Assembly: GCF_900156685.1 (NCBI RefSeq)
Contig: NZ_FTOJ01000004.1
Span: 62,001-126,000 of the forward strand
DNA: 64,000 nucleotides
Source of the DNA: Chryseobacterium piscicola
GTDB lineage: Bacteria; Bacteroidota; Bacteroidia; Flavobacteriales; Weeksellaceae
Direction of reading: 5' to 3'
Shown here piece after piece: positions 9,349 through 19,096 of the stretch (the stretch's first letter is position 1; every line of letters starts with the position of its first letter). A model generated the notes under the pieces. That model searched no databases. It was not told the DNA's origin and saw only the letters and a program-made list of their open reading frames with translations. The position numbers and the translations under genes are program-made.

Positions 9349-10281
9349 TTATACTATAGGAGTTTCATTTTTCAACTGACTTTCTTTGTATAATTTTGCA
9401 CTGCTCCATTTGGCATGTTTTGAAGGTATAATTTTATATCCTTTTCTCAAGGTATACACTTTTGTAAATTCGGCTCCAAAGAAAACAAGCATACAAGAGT
9501 AGTTAATCCACATCATTATCAAAATGACGGTTCCGGCAGTTCCAAAAGCGGAGGTTGGTTTAAATTGTCCAAAGTACAGACTCAGTAGAAACTTACCTAA
9601 AGTAAAGAGTCCTGCAGTAAGTAAAGCACCTGTCCAAACAGATTTCCAACTGATTTCCACATCTGGAAGTACTTTAAACATTAAAGCAAAGAGCACGACT
9701 ACAATCCCGAAACCGATGGCGAAATTGATGAGCTCTACAATAATATAAGTTTCCAGCCCAAAATATCGGGTGATGAGGTTATTAAATAATCCAATTAATG
9801 ATGATAAAACCATGGTAATCATCAGTAAAAATCCTAGAATAAGAATCATTCCTAAAGAATTGGCTCGGTCTAAAAGAAACTTAAGTAAAGCTTTTTTGGG
9901 AGCAGCCTCCACATCCCAAAGATTATTTAAAGATTTTTGTAATTGGAAAAATAAGGTAGTAGATCCGTACACCAATGATCCGATACCTATAATCTTCATG
10001 AAAATATTTTCTTTATCAATGAGTGCACCAGCAATCATATCCTGAATGCTTTTTGCCACGTCTTGTCCCATGAGTCCACTGATTTGGCTGCTGATCTGTC
10101 CACGAATGGCTTCTTCACCAAAAAAATATCCGGCAATCCAGATAATAATAATCAGCAAACCCGGAATAGAAAATATTGCATAATATGCCAAGCTTGCGGA
10201 ATCATTAGATGCGGAAGAATTGTTCCATTCGGTGTAAGTTTCTTTCACGGTCTCCCAGAAAAATTTTAGTTCTTTTAACAT
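9349..10281 (-). CDS. YihY/BrkB-family inner-membrane protein
   Basis: This 310-residue polytopic protein belongs to the YihY/virulence factor BrkB family (once misnamed RNase BN). It opens with a soluble helix, then shows about six hydrophobic segments: SIPGLLIIIIWIAGYFF near 35-50, MILILGFLLMITMVL near 140-155, and others to about 270. The family-typical AYYAIFSIPGLL and a late MMWINYSCMLVFFGAEFTKVY stretch are present; the latter resembles the YihY C-terminal signature. Its biochemical role is not established for the family. It has no close operon partner and faces argS tail to tail. Confidence 0.88.
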   Translation of the reverse strand: MLKELKFFWETVKETYTEWNNSSASNDSASLAYYAIFSIPGLLIIIIWIAGYFFGEEAIRGQISSQISGLMGQDVAKSIQDMIAGALIDKENIFMKIIGIGSLVYGSTTLFFQLQKSLNNLWDVEAAPKKALLKFLLDRANSLGMILILGFLLMITMVLSSLIGLFNNLITRYFGLETYIIVELINFAIGFGIVVVLFALMFKVLPDVEISWKSVWTGALLTAGLFTLGKFLLSLYFGQFKPTSAFGTAGTVILIMMWINYSCMLVFFGAEFTKVYTLRKGYKIIPSKHAKWSSAKLYKESQLKNETPIV

Positions 10282-10423
10282 AATTGGAATATTAATAAGA
10301 TATGATTTGGTAGTTGATATTTATTATTAAAAGGGAAAAGGTAATTTCTTCTATAACGCAAAGACTATTCCTTAAAATAAATTTTCACGATTTTTTTTAA
10401 AGGAATTTCTGCATATAAATTTT

Positions 10424-10470
10424 GGCTAAAGCCCTTGAATTATTAAATTAAAAACGGGCTAAAGCCCGTT
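10424..10470. repeat. REP-like element built on GGCTAAAGCC
   Basis: The 10-mer GGCTAAAGCC occurs twice (10424-10433 and 10457-10466). The second copy is embedded in a GC-rich hairpin, AACGGGCT-AA-AGCCCGTT (10453-10470). It lies in the 244-base gap between the tamL stop and the yihY-like start and has no T tract typical of a terminator. The form resembles REP-type palindromes. A genome-wide copy count would decide. Confidence 0.5.
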
Positions 10471-10525
10471 CCTATTGATATTTTATTGTACTGTTTTATA
10501 CATTCTTGCATCTGCCATCCGCCTT

Positions 10526-12877
10526 TTAGAATGGATATCCAATGGCAATATTCAAAATTAGATTATCTCTTCTCCAGCTGGAATCTGCAAAGTTGATTCT
10601 GTCAAAAGCCCATCTTTCGCTTTTTTCATAGTAAGGAACTCGCAGAGGCATTGCTAAGTCTAGTCTTAGGATAAGAATTGAAAAATCTAGTCTCAGACCA
10701 ACACCAGCTCCCACGGCAACTTCACTTAAAAATTGTTTTGAAAATTTCCCACCAGGTCTTGTATTGATGCCATTTTCATCCAAATCATCATTTATTAACC
10801 AGATATTTCCGGCATCAAGAAACGCTGCAACATTTAAGAATTTATAGAGATTAGCTCGGTATTCTGCGTTCAATTCTAATTTTATATCTCCGGCTTGATC
10901 AAAAGCAAAGCCACCATTTTGTTGCTGTGTTCTTGGATCAAAACTTCCTGGTCCTAATGTCCTGGCACGAAAAGCTCGGATACTGTTACTACCTCCCACA
11001 AAAAACTGTCTAGAAAATGGGATGTTTTCTGAATTTCCATAAGGAACAGCGACCCCGGCAATAAATCTTGATGCAAAAGATGTTTTCTCTGTAAATTTGT
11101 GATAGAATCTTACGTCATTTTCAATTTTTGCATATTGGCTAAAAGGAACTCCGAATATTGTTTTCTCCTTTCCTTCTTTCGCATTAGCTCCGGTTACAAG
11201 ACCTGTGATGTTACCTGCTAAATCAAGCATACCTTTGTAATAGAAGGTGTTTTTTTTCGGAAGCATCGTTGTAGAGTAAGTGTAAGAATACGTTGGTCCG
11301 AAAATAAGTTGTTGCTGTGTAATTCTTTGCTGATAAGGGTTATTTCGGGAAATTGAATCAAATTTTGGCGTCACATCAGCAGGACGAATCAAAGAGATAT
11401 CAATAATATTGAGTTCATGCTCTTTTCGAACATTTTCTTTCCATTGGTAACCAAATGAAGCATTAAATGTATTTAAAGAATATAATGTGGTTCTGTTTTG
11501 AAATTCATACCCCAGCTTAACATTGGTTCTCGGAACAAAAGCACTTGATGAATTAAATTGAAAGGGCGCCACAATTCTCGGAATAGATAATTGAGCATTG
11601 GCTCCTGCTCTGAAAATATTTTCAGCATCTGCTGGTCCGCCAATCTGAACGTCAAAAGCACCATAAACAGATGCCTTGAACTGCTCTGCACCACGGAAAA
11701 AGTTTCTCTGTGTCCAGTTTAAATTCAATTCGCTTCCTGCATAATTGGCAGAATTGGTTCTACCTAAAGCTTCCAGGCGTAAAGATTGAAGTTCTCTCGG
11801 AGTTAAAATATAGTATGCATCAAACTTATGATTTAAAGAATCTGATACTACAAATTCATTTTTCACAAATTTAAAAACGCCTAAACTGATGAGTCGGTTC
11901 AGAGATAAATTATGATCTTTTCTGTTGTAAATATCTCCTTTGTCGAAGTATAAAGCACGGTCAAAAATTCTAGGTTTAAATTTTTTTTCAGTGTCAACTA
12001 CGTAAATATCATTGTACTCATAACCTTTCAGAGAATCAGCACTCATCGGAATATTATAGCTTCCTTTTTTTGCATCTCGAAGATTATAATTCGGGAAAAC
12101 CACGACTTTGTCAATCGTGAACTGCTCGGTCGCTAATTTGGGAGTATTGTCTTTTAACTTCACAATCATTTCCACTTGATGATTTTTGCTGACCGTACTG
12201 TCTGCCTGAACGATGATATTATCAGGATTGAAATAATAAAAACCTTTATCTTTCAAACCATCATCAATTCTCTGTCTTTCAGATTTTATGACATCCAAAT
12301 CAAACGGATTCCCAGGTTTTAATAATGTTTTCTCTTTTAAAGCCTGAATTTCTTGATTAATTAAACTGGAATCTTGTAAAAAATTAACATTGCTGATCAA
12401 ATATTGCGCTCCCGGATTTAAAGTATAAATAACCTGGGCTTTTTTATTTTTCGAAACCGTGTCATACTTCGCCTTAGCATTGAAGTAGCCTTTGTTTTCA
12501 GAATAATTAACAATAATATCCTTGTTGAACTCTCTGTCTACATCTCCCAATAAAACAGGTTCTTCTCCAAATTTATATTTCAGCCAATATCTTAAACCTT
12601 TTTCTTTCTTCGGTTCTTTTGTAGCATTGTAAGCATACAGTTTTGGTCTCAAACCAAGAAAAGACGAATTGGGTTTTGGCGTTAAATTTTCTTCAAGGGC
12701 AGCTTTCAGTTCGTTTTTTTTATTCTTCGGAAGCGTGTCATTTTGAATCTTTACTTCGGCTCCCGTGTAGAGCATTTGTCCTTCTTTCAGAAACTTGGTA
12801 TTGCTGCAAGAAACCACAGCCACTGTAATTCCTGATGTCAAAAAATATTTAAAGTATGTATTAAACTTATTCTTCAT
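10526..12877 (-). CDS. tamL: BamA/TamA-like outer-membrane assembly lipoprotein TamL
   Basis: TamL is the Bacteroidota lipoprotein counterpart of TamA, an Omp85 beta-barrel that works with TamB in outer-membrane biogenesis. The 783-residue protein has a lipoprotein signal with lipobox VVSC (Cys24), where TamA/BamA would have a plain signal peptide. POTRA-like repeats fill about residues 30-330. The C-terminal 16-strand barrel carries the Omp85 motif region RQFFVGGSNSIRAFR and ends in aromatic Phe (IAIGYPF). It starts on the last base of the tamB stop (TAATG), so translation of the two genes is coupled. The call rests on both the lipobox and the neighbour. Confidence 0.9.
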   Translation of the reverse strand: MKNKFNTYFKYFLTSGITVAVVSCSNTKFLKEGQMLYTGAEVKIQNDTLPKNKKNELKAALEENLTPKPNSSFLGLRPKLYAYNATKEPKKEKGLRYWLKYKFGEEPVLLGDVDREFNKDIIVNYSENKGYFNAKAKYDTVSKNKKAQVIYTLNPGAQYLISNVNFLQDSSLINQEIQALKEKTLLKPGNPFDLDVIKSERQRIDDGLKDKGFYYFNPDNIIVQADSTVSKNHQVEMIVKLKDNTPKLATEQFTIDKVVVFPNYNLRDAKKGSYNIPMSADSLKGYEYNDIYVVDTEKKFKPRIFDRALYFDKGDIYNRKDHNLSLNRLISLGVFKFVKNEFVVSDSLNHKFDAYYILTPRELQSLRLEALGRTNSANYAGSELNLNWTQRNFFRGAEQFKASVYGAFDVQIGGPADAENIFRAGANAQLSIPRIVAPFQFNSSSAFVPRTNVKLGYEFQNRTTLYSLNTFNASFGYQWKENVRKEHELNIIDISLIRPADVTPKFDSISRNNPYQQRITQQQLIFGPTYSYTYSTTMLPKKNTFYYKGMLDLAGNITGLVTGANAKEGKEKTIFGVPFSQYAKIENDVRFYHKFTEKTSFASRFIAGVAVPYGNSENIPFSRQFFVGGSNSIRAFRARTLGPGSFDPRTQQQNGGFAFDQAGDIKLELNAEYRANLYKFLNVAAFLDAGNIWLINDDLDENGINTRPGGKFSKQFLSEVAVGAGVGLRLDFSILILRLDLAMPLRVPYYEKSERWAFDRINFADSSWRRDNLILNIAIGYPF

Positions 12878-15800
12878 TACTTAAATTCTACAACTTGATT
12901 ATCTAGTTTTTTCTTGTTCTCTCTGTTTTCTTCGGTTCGATTATTTCTCGATTTTCTGAAAATATCTTTGAATTGATTGTAATCTAATGTGATGATAAAT
13001 CCAACTCCGGTTTCTACAATTTGTCCCTGCAACGCCACCTGATAATCGTTTTTACGATAGGCCCGAAGCGTATATCTTCCGTCTCGTGATAAGCTGTAAT
13101 CTACAGTCACATCTCCGGCAATATTGGTGGTGTTTTCGTTTTGTCTGGCTTCACCTTCCAATCCAAAATTACTTCCTACAGAAACTTTCAGTCTGTCATT
13201 CAGTAATTTTTTGCTTAAACCAATGTTAAGATCGGTTCTTGTGTTTTGAGCTCCGGTAGAGTAGTCTTCAGTAGATTCTAAATCAAAATTCAGGTCTACA
13301 CCTTTAATTAAATCTGATGCTAAATTATTCAATTGTTGAGAAAGTATTTTACTCACACTCTGTCTTGCCATCGTCTCTGCAGAAACCCCAGAATTGCTCT
13401 GGAAAGGATTTTCACCAATGAAACGGTTCAGTAAAAGCAAAGCAAAAACCTGCTTATTCATTTCGTTTTCATCATCCCTCAGCTGAGCCAGTTTGGCATC
13501 CACAGCATCTGTAACTAATGATGAAACAGCGTTGTTTTTTTCTGCTGTGGTGATGTCAAAACTAATCTGTGGCTTAAGTAGTTCACCTTTCAATTTTAAT
13601 AAGGTATTGAATGGAATTCTCTGTTTAAATTGGTTTAGCTCAGAATCACTATACTGTTGCTCCACAAGATCAATTGGTGCAGCTTCATTTTTATAAATGG
13701 CGGTGATGTCTAGATTGGCAGTCGTAGGTTCGCCCGTCCAGGTGATTGTGCTTCCTTTCTGAATATCAAATTTTCTTTTCAGAACGCTTACAGACATTTC
13801 GTAGCTTCCTTTTTCAACAGAATAAACACCAACTAAAGTAGTTTTTCCTGAAGGATCAATTCCTCCCGTTAGATCAGCTTCACCCTGAAGTTTTACAAAA
13901 TCTCCCGCCGCTTTATCAATAACGATAGACATTTTAGCTTCTTTATTAACCTCGATATTCACGTTCACATCCAATCCTTTGATTGGACTTTGTGTGTCTA
14001 TAGAATCTGCTTTAATAGTTTTATTCAAAGCAACCTGATCCTGATCAATAAATTCTACAATTCCGTCTCTTTCCTGTAAAGAAGGTGAAGATTGTGGAAG
14101 TACAAAAGTGAAATCTGTTGTTTTTGCAACAGCCAATCTTCCGTCAACCTTCGGTAAATCTAAATTTCCTCTTACTTTTAAAGCTGCATCGATGGCCAGA
14201 ATTCCGTACATCATCGCAGCGTTTGATTTTTCTGAATTCACTACTTTAAAGTCTTTCGCATCCAAATCAAGATTGAATGCAAAATCTCTGTAGGTTTGCG
14301 TAAGGACTTGTCCATCAATATTTAAAGAATTTCCGTCTTTATCTTTGATTTTGAATTCATTAAACTCAATTCCTCGGTTGGTAAATCCTATTTTATCATT
14401 TATACCTCTGAAATCACTTCCTGTCTGTGAAATCATCAAGCCAACATTATTCATTTTAATATCACCCAAAATCTTCGGAGCAGTGGTTGTTCCGGTAATT
14501 TTTAAATCTCCGGAAAGATAACCTTCCGTATTTGTAATCGCGTTCATCGAGAAGCCCTGAAGCGTTTTCATCTGAAGCTGATTCATATTTAAATCTAAAT
14601 CAAATGTGCTGGAAGAAGTATTGTAATTTCCTAAAATCTTCACATCATTGCTGTTCCCCGAGAGCGCAATATCAGCATTCAGAAGATTGGCAGACTGGTT
14701 ATTTACTTTGATAGCTAAATTTCCAATTGGGCTTCCGTACATAATCAAATCAGAAACATTGATATCTGAAGTGAAAGTCATATTTTTGGTTAAATCTCTC
14801 AGTTGTGCCGTTCCGTTGATGGTTCCTTTCGCTAAAAGCGAATCTTTTTTAATAATTTCTGTAATAGTTTCAATTTTAAAATCTTTCAACGAAACATTTA
14901 GAGGACTGCTTGGTGAATTGCTCTCAGATTGTAAAGAAATTTCGGCTCCAGAATTTGAAAGTGTAAAATTATCTGCTACTATTCCTTGGCTGAAAATCTG
15001 AATTTTGTTGTTCTCAGCAACCGTCCAATCCATATAATTTAGTTTTAAACCATTCGGATTTAACGAAATTTCTGTGATGTCGTTCATAGATTTGGCATTT
15101 CCGGCAATCAGGAACTGTGTTTCATCTTTATCATCTTTTGTTGTAATGTTGTATTTAATGATATTTTGGGCAACATCTCCGTTGATATTCACTTTTTTCA
15201 AAGCAAAACTTTCGCTTGCTAATGACGCCACACTCAAGTCATATTGTAATGCCTGATTTTCGTTGGTAATTTTTAAACTTGTATTTTCAAGTGTATTGCT
15301 TCCATACAAAACCTGAGGAATCTGCGCGTCAAAAAGGATTTGCTGAGAATCTGCATTGTAATTTCCGTTGATGGTAATGGTTTCAAAACTTTTCAGTTCG
15401 GGAACAAACTTTCTAATCAAATCATCATTTTTAATTTTAGCATTAAAGGTGAAAAATTGTCCTGCATCAATTTTTTGTACAGTTCCCGGTTTTTGAAATT
15501 GGTAATATTGATTGAAGGTTTGCGTTAATGCTCCAAAAATTTGAGTCAGTTTATATTTTCCGTTCAGTTCAACATCAGCAATCTGGGAATTGAATTTAAT
15601 TTGTGTAGAATCTGCCTTTGAAACTGCAAGTAAATTCACTTCCTGAATCGGATAAACTTCTTTCGTATCTGAAATAGCAAAGTCTTTTAAATTTAAATAA
15701 CCATTCAGATTATCCGGATCTAAAGTTTTGAAATCACCATCAATTGCTCCAGCAATAATCATTGGTGAACTGTAAAAACCGAGTTTGTTTAAATCTAACT

Positions 15801-17940
15801 TATTGATATTGCCATTGACTTTCACAGACGGATTGCCGTTGAAAACTCCCGAAGCCGCAAGATGTAAGTTGGCATTCGGATCTTTAGAATTCAAATCGAT
15901 ATCGTAAGCACCACGGTTGATTTTTCCTTTCAGATTCATATTCTGATAGGTGTAACCGTTGTAAGTCGCCGACCTTACATCACCTGCAAGAACCGCAGAC
16001 ATCGTTTTCGGGTCAAAACCTTGTCCTTTTGCAGTGATTTGAGCTGTTATACTTCCTAAATCTTTATTCTGAATCAGTTTCCCAATTTGTAGACTTTGCA
16101 AATTGGCTTTTACATCAAAAGTTTCTCTGTTTTTTCTTCGTAAATCTGCTTTGGCAATAATCGCAGCGTTTCCTAAAGAGGAAGTTAAACGTAAGTTGGT
16201 GTCTACCACTTGCGTCGTTCCTTTTGCCGTTCCACGAATTGTGAAGAATGATGGTAATGTGATATTATTGGGAATCGTATTTTTCGGAACTAAATTGTAA
16301 ATTGTTTTGGATGAAGATGAAATTTCTGTAACCTTCAGATCATAATACAGCTGATCAGGATTCATCGCATTTTTTATTTTCCCTGAAGCTAAAACTTTTA
16401 ACTGATCCAAACCTGAAACTTTCAAATTCTGAATGGCAAGATCGTTCACTGTTCCTCTGATAAATGCATTTACATTTAACGTCGCGTTCGGGTACTTGTT
16501 GAATGGTGCAGTGTTCCTTAAAGTGGGAACTAAATTTAAAATATCAGAGAAACCAATTTTTGAATCTCTAATGTCGGCTGAAATTTTTACTGCCCCCAAA
16601 TTGGATGATAATTGCTCGATGGAGTTATAATTTAAAACAACTTCATCTCTCAAAATCGTTTTCGGAGTTTGTAAATAAAGATTTTTCAAATACGCTTCTT
16701 TTTCAGCGTAAACAAAATCGGTATTGAATTTTTGAATATTTAAGCCTCTCGCTTCCTGGATTTCTGCAGATTTTACAGATCCTGCAAAACCGTTGTTTTC
16801 CATTTTGAAACTGCGGACGTCAAGATTTAATTTGGCAAAATTCAGATGGTTGAAATCCATTCCAGATCGGGTTGGTGCAACAGCGGTATTATTGTAAGCC
16901 ACTTTTACATCATCCAAAAGTAATTTTCCTAAAATCACTTTCATTGCTTTTTCTTTCGTAGAAACCGTAGAAACTTCAGACTTTTCATCTTTTTTAGGAT
17001 TGGCATTTTCTGTCGGGAGGAATAAATTGGCGTTGATGTTGGCGCCTCTCAAATAAAGATTTCCTATATTGTAATCGTTATTTTCAAGGTCTATGCTGTT
17101 GACTTTTGTGCTTAATTCTTTAAACAAAACTTTTGCGAAAGTCTTAGAATTATCATCGCCGTAATCTATATTGAAATTAGTTAACTTAATTCCATTTAAG
17201 CCCAGTTTCATAGGCTTTTTCTGATTCAGAGAATCTACTTTCTCTTCTACATTTTTGGCCACCTCTTCTACCAGATCCTGTTTCAGTTTTAATTTTAATC
17301 CATCCAGATTAATATCGTTTACTGCATAAGAATTGTTTTGAAGATCAAATGTTTTTACTCTTGTATCAAATGAATTGAAATATACTTTAATATCATTTCT
17401 GGATTGCTGATCATTGAAAGTCAACCCTATATCTTTTAATTTAATTTTATCTAAAGAAATAATAAATGGTTTTGAAGTGCTTTCTTCTTTATCCGAAGTC
17501 GCAAAAGCATCAATGATATAATCGAAATTGAATTTTCCTTTTGGATCTCTAACCACATTTGCACGCACGCCTTCTAAATCAACTGATGTAATATCTGCTT
17601 TAGATTCAATCAGTTGCCACATATCGAGACCAACGTTAAATTTTCTTACCGCTAAAAGTGTGTCAATGTTTTGCCCTTTTAAATAAAGATTTTCAATGAC
17701 TAAATTATTGGGAAAGCCTACATAAACTTTTTCGAGACTTACTTTTGTTTTGATTTTTTTCTCAAGATAGACTACGAGTTTATTTTTAATGTAGTTTTGA
17801 ACTGCAGGAAGCCGCAAACTGAAAATGAGAATAGTGATAAACAAAATTATCGAAATAATGAATATTCCGATGCGTTTGAAGAGTTTTTGGTAGTTTAATT
17901 TTAGTTTCAAAGGCGTTGATTTAGGAGAATTAACACTCAA
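12877..17940 (-). CDS. tamB: TamB-like inner-membrane/periplasm-spanning protein
   Basis: TamB-type (AsmA-like, bridge-type lipid transfer) proteins are anchored in the inner membrane and span the periplasm to the Omp85 partner. The 1687-residue protein has one N-terminal membrane helix (about residues 22-45, IGIFIISIILFITILIFSL). Hundreds of residues of repeating amphipathic beta strands follow. The C-terminal TamB/DUF490 domain is recognisable near GRLAVAKTTDFTFVLPQ and GGIDPSGKTTLVGVYSVEKG. It overlaps tamL by one base. The family's usual length range (about 1200-1700) fits. The many short reading frames opposite this gene are shadows. Confidence 0.9.
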   Translation of the reverse strand: MSVNSPKSTPLKLKLNYQKLFKRIGIFIISIILFITILIFSLRLPAVQNYIKNKLVVYLEKKIKTKVSLEKVYVGFPNNLVIENLYLKGQNIDTLLAVRKFNVGLDMWQLIESKADITSVDLEGVRANVVRDPKGKFNFDYIIDAFATSDKEESTSKPFIISLDKIKLKDIGLTFNDQQSRNDIKVYFNSFDTRVKTFDLQNNSYAVNDINLDGLKLKLKQDLVEEVAKNVEEKVDSLNQKKPMKLGLNGIKLTNFNIDYGDDNSKTFAKVLFKELSTKVNSIDLENNDYNIGNLYLRGANINANLFLPTENANPKKDEKSEVSTVSTKEKAMKVILGKLLLDDVKVAYNNTAVAPTRSGMDFNHLNFAKLNLDVRSFKMENNGFAGSVKSAEIQEARGLNIQKFNTDFVYAEKEAYLKNLYLQTPKTILRDEVVLNYNSIEQLSSNLGAVKISADIRDSKIGFSDILNLVPTLRNTAPFNKYPNATLNVNAFIRGTVNDLAIQNLKVSGLDQLKVLASGKIKNAMNPDQLYYDLKVTEISSSSKTIYNLVPKNTIPNNITLPSFFTIRGTAKGTTQVVDTNLRLTSSLGNAAIIAKADLRRKNRETFDVKANLQSLQIGKLIQNKDLGSITAQITAKGQGFDPKTMSAVLAGDVRSATYNGYTYQNMNLKGKINRGAYDIDLNSKDPNANLHLAASGVFNGNPSVKVNGNINKLDLNKLGFYSSPMIIAGAIDGDFKTLDPDNLNGYLNLKDFAISDTKEVYPIQEVNLLAVSKADSTQIKFNSQIADVELNGKYKLTQIFGALTQTFNQYYQFQKPGTVQKIDAGQFFTFNAKIKNDDLIRKFVPELKSFETITINGNYNADSQQILFDAQIPQVLYGSNTLENTSLKITNENQALQYDLSVASLASESFALKKVNINGDVAQNIIKYNITTKDDKDETQFLIAGNAKSMNDITEISLNPNGLKLNYMDWTVAENNKIQIFSQGIVADNFTLSNSGAEISLQSESNSPSSPLNVSLKDFKIETITEIIKKDSLLAKGTINGTAQLRDLTKNMTFTSDINVSDLIMYGSPIGNLAIKVNNQSANLLNADIALSGNSNDVKILGNYNTSSSTFDLDLNMNQLQMKTLQGFSMNAITNTEGYLSGDLKITGTTTAPKILGDIKMNNVGLMISQTGSDFRGINDKIGFTNRGIEFNEFKIKDKDGNSLNIDGQVLTQTYRDFAFNLDLDAKDFKVVNSEKSNAAMMYGILAIDAALKVRGNLDLPKVDGRLAVAKTTDFTFVLPQSSPSLQERDGIVEFIDQDQVALNKTIKADSIDTQSPIKGLDVNVNIEVNKEAKMSIVIDKAAGDFVKLQGEADLTGGIDPSGKTTLVGVYSVEKGSYEMSVSVLKRKFDIQKGSTITWTGEPTTANLDITAIYKNEAAPIDLVEQQYSDSELNQFKQRIPFNTLLKLKGELLKPQISFDITTAEKNNAVSSLVTDAVDAKLAQLRDDENEMNKQVFALLLLNRFIGENPFQSNSGVSAETMARQSVSKILSQQLNNLASDLIKGVDLNFDLESTEDYSTGAQNTRTDLNIGLSKKLLNDRLKVSVGSNFGLEGEARQNENTTNIAGDVTVDYSLSRDGRYTLRAYRKNDYQVALQGQIVETGVGFIITLDYNQFKDIFRKSRNNRTEENRENKKKLDNQVVEFK

Positions 17941-17995
17941 AAATGTTACAGTAATTTCCTATTGCAATGATTACGCCATTTTAGGTTTAAAAAAC

Positions 17996-18068
17996 CCTCT
18001 TTGACCGTCTAATATGGAATTTAATTAAAGGCAAGTGAATAGTTTGAGATTGAGACGGCCAAAGTAGA
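17996..18068 (-). terminator. Long-loop hairpin, second of two downstream of ccoP
   Basis: On the minus strand TTTGGCCGTCT pairs with AGACGGTCAAA (plus-strand 18053-18063 and 18000-18010) across a loop of about 42 bases. One position is a G-U wobble that would be a mismatch on the other strand. Partial pairing continues outward and the element ends in GGGTTTTTT. It probably stops read-through from ccoP before tamB. Confidence 0.45.
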
Positions 18069-18080
18069 GGATTTAGTTTG

Positions 18081-18163
18081 AAAAAAGCCCCCTTTCTTTC
18101 TTTTTTTATATTGTTGAAAAGGTTAAAAAATGAAAACTCAATTGTTGGTTTTGAAAGGAGGCT
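18081..18163 (-). terminator. Long-loop terminator directly after ccoP
   Basis: On the minus strand AGCCTCCTTTC (plus 18153-18163) pairs with GAAAGGGGGCT (plus 18086-18096) with one U-G wobble, followed by TTTTTT. The loop is about 56 bases, unusually long. Confidence 0.5.
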
Positions 18164-18190
18164 AGGGTTGTATGGTAATAAATTTTTTTT

Positions 18191-19078
18191 TTAGTCGATG
18201 GAGTTTGTCCATTTTGCGATTTCGCCTTGTGGTGCAGCACCGCCATTTTTTTCGGTAATTGCTGGTTTTTCCTGATTGATGTGATAGACGAAAGATGCAA
18301 TTTTTTCGGCATCGCGGCCGCTGATGGTACCTTCTTTAATGAAAGGACGCATCGTAGGGTTTTTTGGCGAGCCGTTTTCTAGCATCCAGAAAACGTTTTT
18401 GAACAAGCTTTTTTCTTGTATGTTGATCCAGTGGGTGTCTGTTAAGTTCGGGCCAATTCCACCTTTGCCATTATCTCCGTGGCAGGTTACACAATTGGTT
18501 TTAAATAGTTCTTGGCCTTCTGTGATGTAATCTGCGTTGTACTTAGCTGATGCAAGATTGATTTGAGGTGCCGTTTTTTCAAATTCCTCAATTGATGCAA
18601 GCATTCTTTTGGTTTCATTATTTAGTTCGGCTTCGGGATGTGCATAATCTGTAAATGAAAACGCAAGAAGATAGATTCCGCAGAAAGCGATACCAAACCA
18701 GAACAGGCCAATCCACCATTTGGGAAGTGAGTTATCAAGCTCTGTAATTCCGTCAAAACCATGATCAATAATAATATCATTTTCCTCGTTAGCCGACTGT
18801 TTCTGGAATGCCGAATTCCAAAGTTTTTGAAAGTAAGGCGTGTTTTTATCGGTTTTGTAGGCTGCTTTTTCTTCTTCGGATAATTTGCTGAAATTTTGAT
18901 CTTCAATTAAATCTCCTACAGAATTCATGATTAAAAGAAGAATTACAATAATAATTAGCAATCCCCAGAAAAAGGGCGAAGAAAAATATCCTGAATCCTG
19001 AGCGAACATTTCAAATGCCATGATTGTCAATCCTACCGTGATGAGGATGTGTACATAAATTGGGGTTCTTGTCTTCAT
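18191..19078 (-). CDS. ccoP: cbb3-type cytochrome c oxidase subunit CcoP (mono-haem)
   Basis: CcoP feeds electrons through haem c to the catalytic subunit of the high-affinity cbb3 oxidase. The 295-residue protein has two membrane helices near the N terminus (about 8-25 and 33-52). A CcoP N-terminal motif region follows with DHGFDGITELDNSLPKWW (about 105-122) and a third helix (122-142). The periplasmic domain holds a single CVTCH haem-c site (C196, C199, H200); NPTMRPF supplies the likely Met ligand. Proteobacterial CcoP usually has two haem sites, so this is the one-haem form. It starts 18 bases after ccoNO, with no room for ccoQ. Confidence 0.93.
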   Translation of the reverse strand: MKTRTPIYVHILITVGLTIMAFEMFAQDSGYFSSPFFWGLLIIIVILLLIMNSVGDLIEDQNFSKLSEEEKAAYKTDKNTPYFQKLWNSAFQKQSANEENDIIIDHGFDGITELDNSLPKWWIGLFWFGIAFCGIYLLAFSFTDYAHPEAELNNETKRMLASIEEFEKTAPQINLASAKYNADYITEGQELFKTNCVTCHGDNGKGGIGPNLTDTHWINIQEKSLFKNVFWMLENGSPKNPTMRPFIKEGTISGRDAEKIASFVYHINQEKPAITEKNGGAAPQGEIAKWTNSID

Positions 19079-19096
19079 TGATCGTTAATTTTGAAG

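Noticed and set aside
13493..16630. Several plus-strand ORFs inside tamB.
   Set aside because: All are opposite the coding frame of a long, confidently identified gene.
18106..18312. Minus-strand 68-residue ORF overlapping ccoP.
   Set aside because: It is an alternative frame of the ccoP 3' end and its terminator.
19079..19096. ccoQ between ccoNO and ccoP.
   Set aside because: Only 18 bases separate the two genes, too few for a coding sequence.
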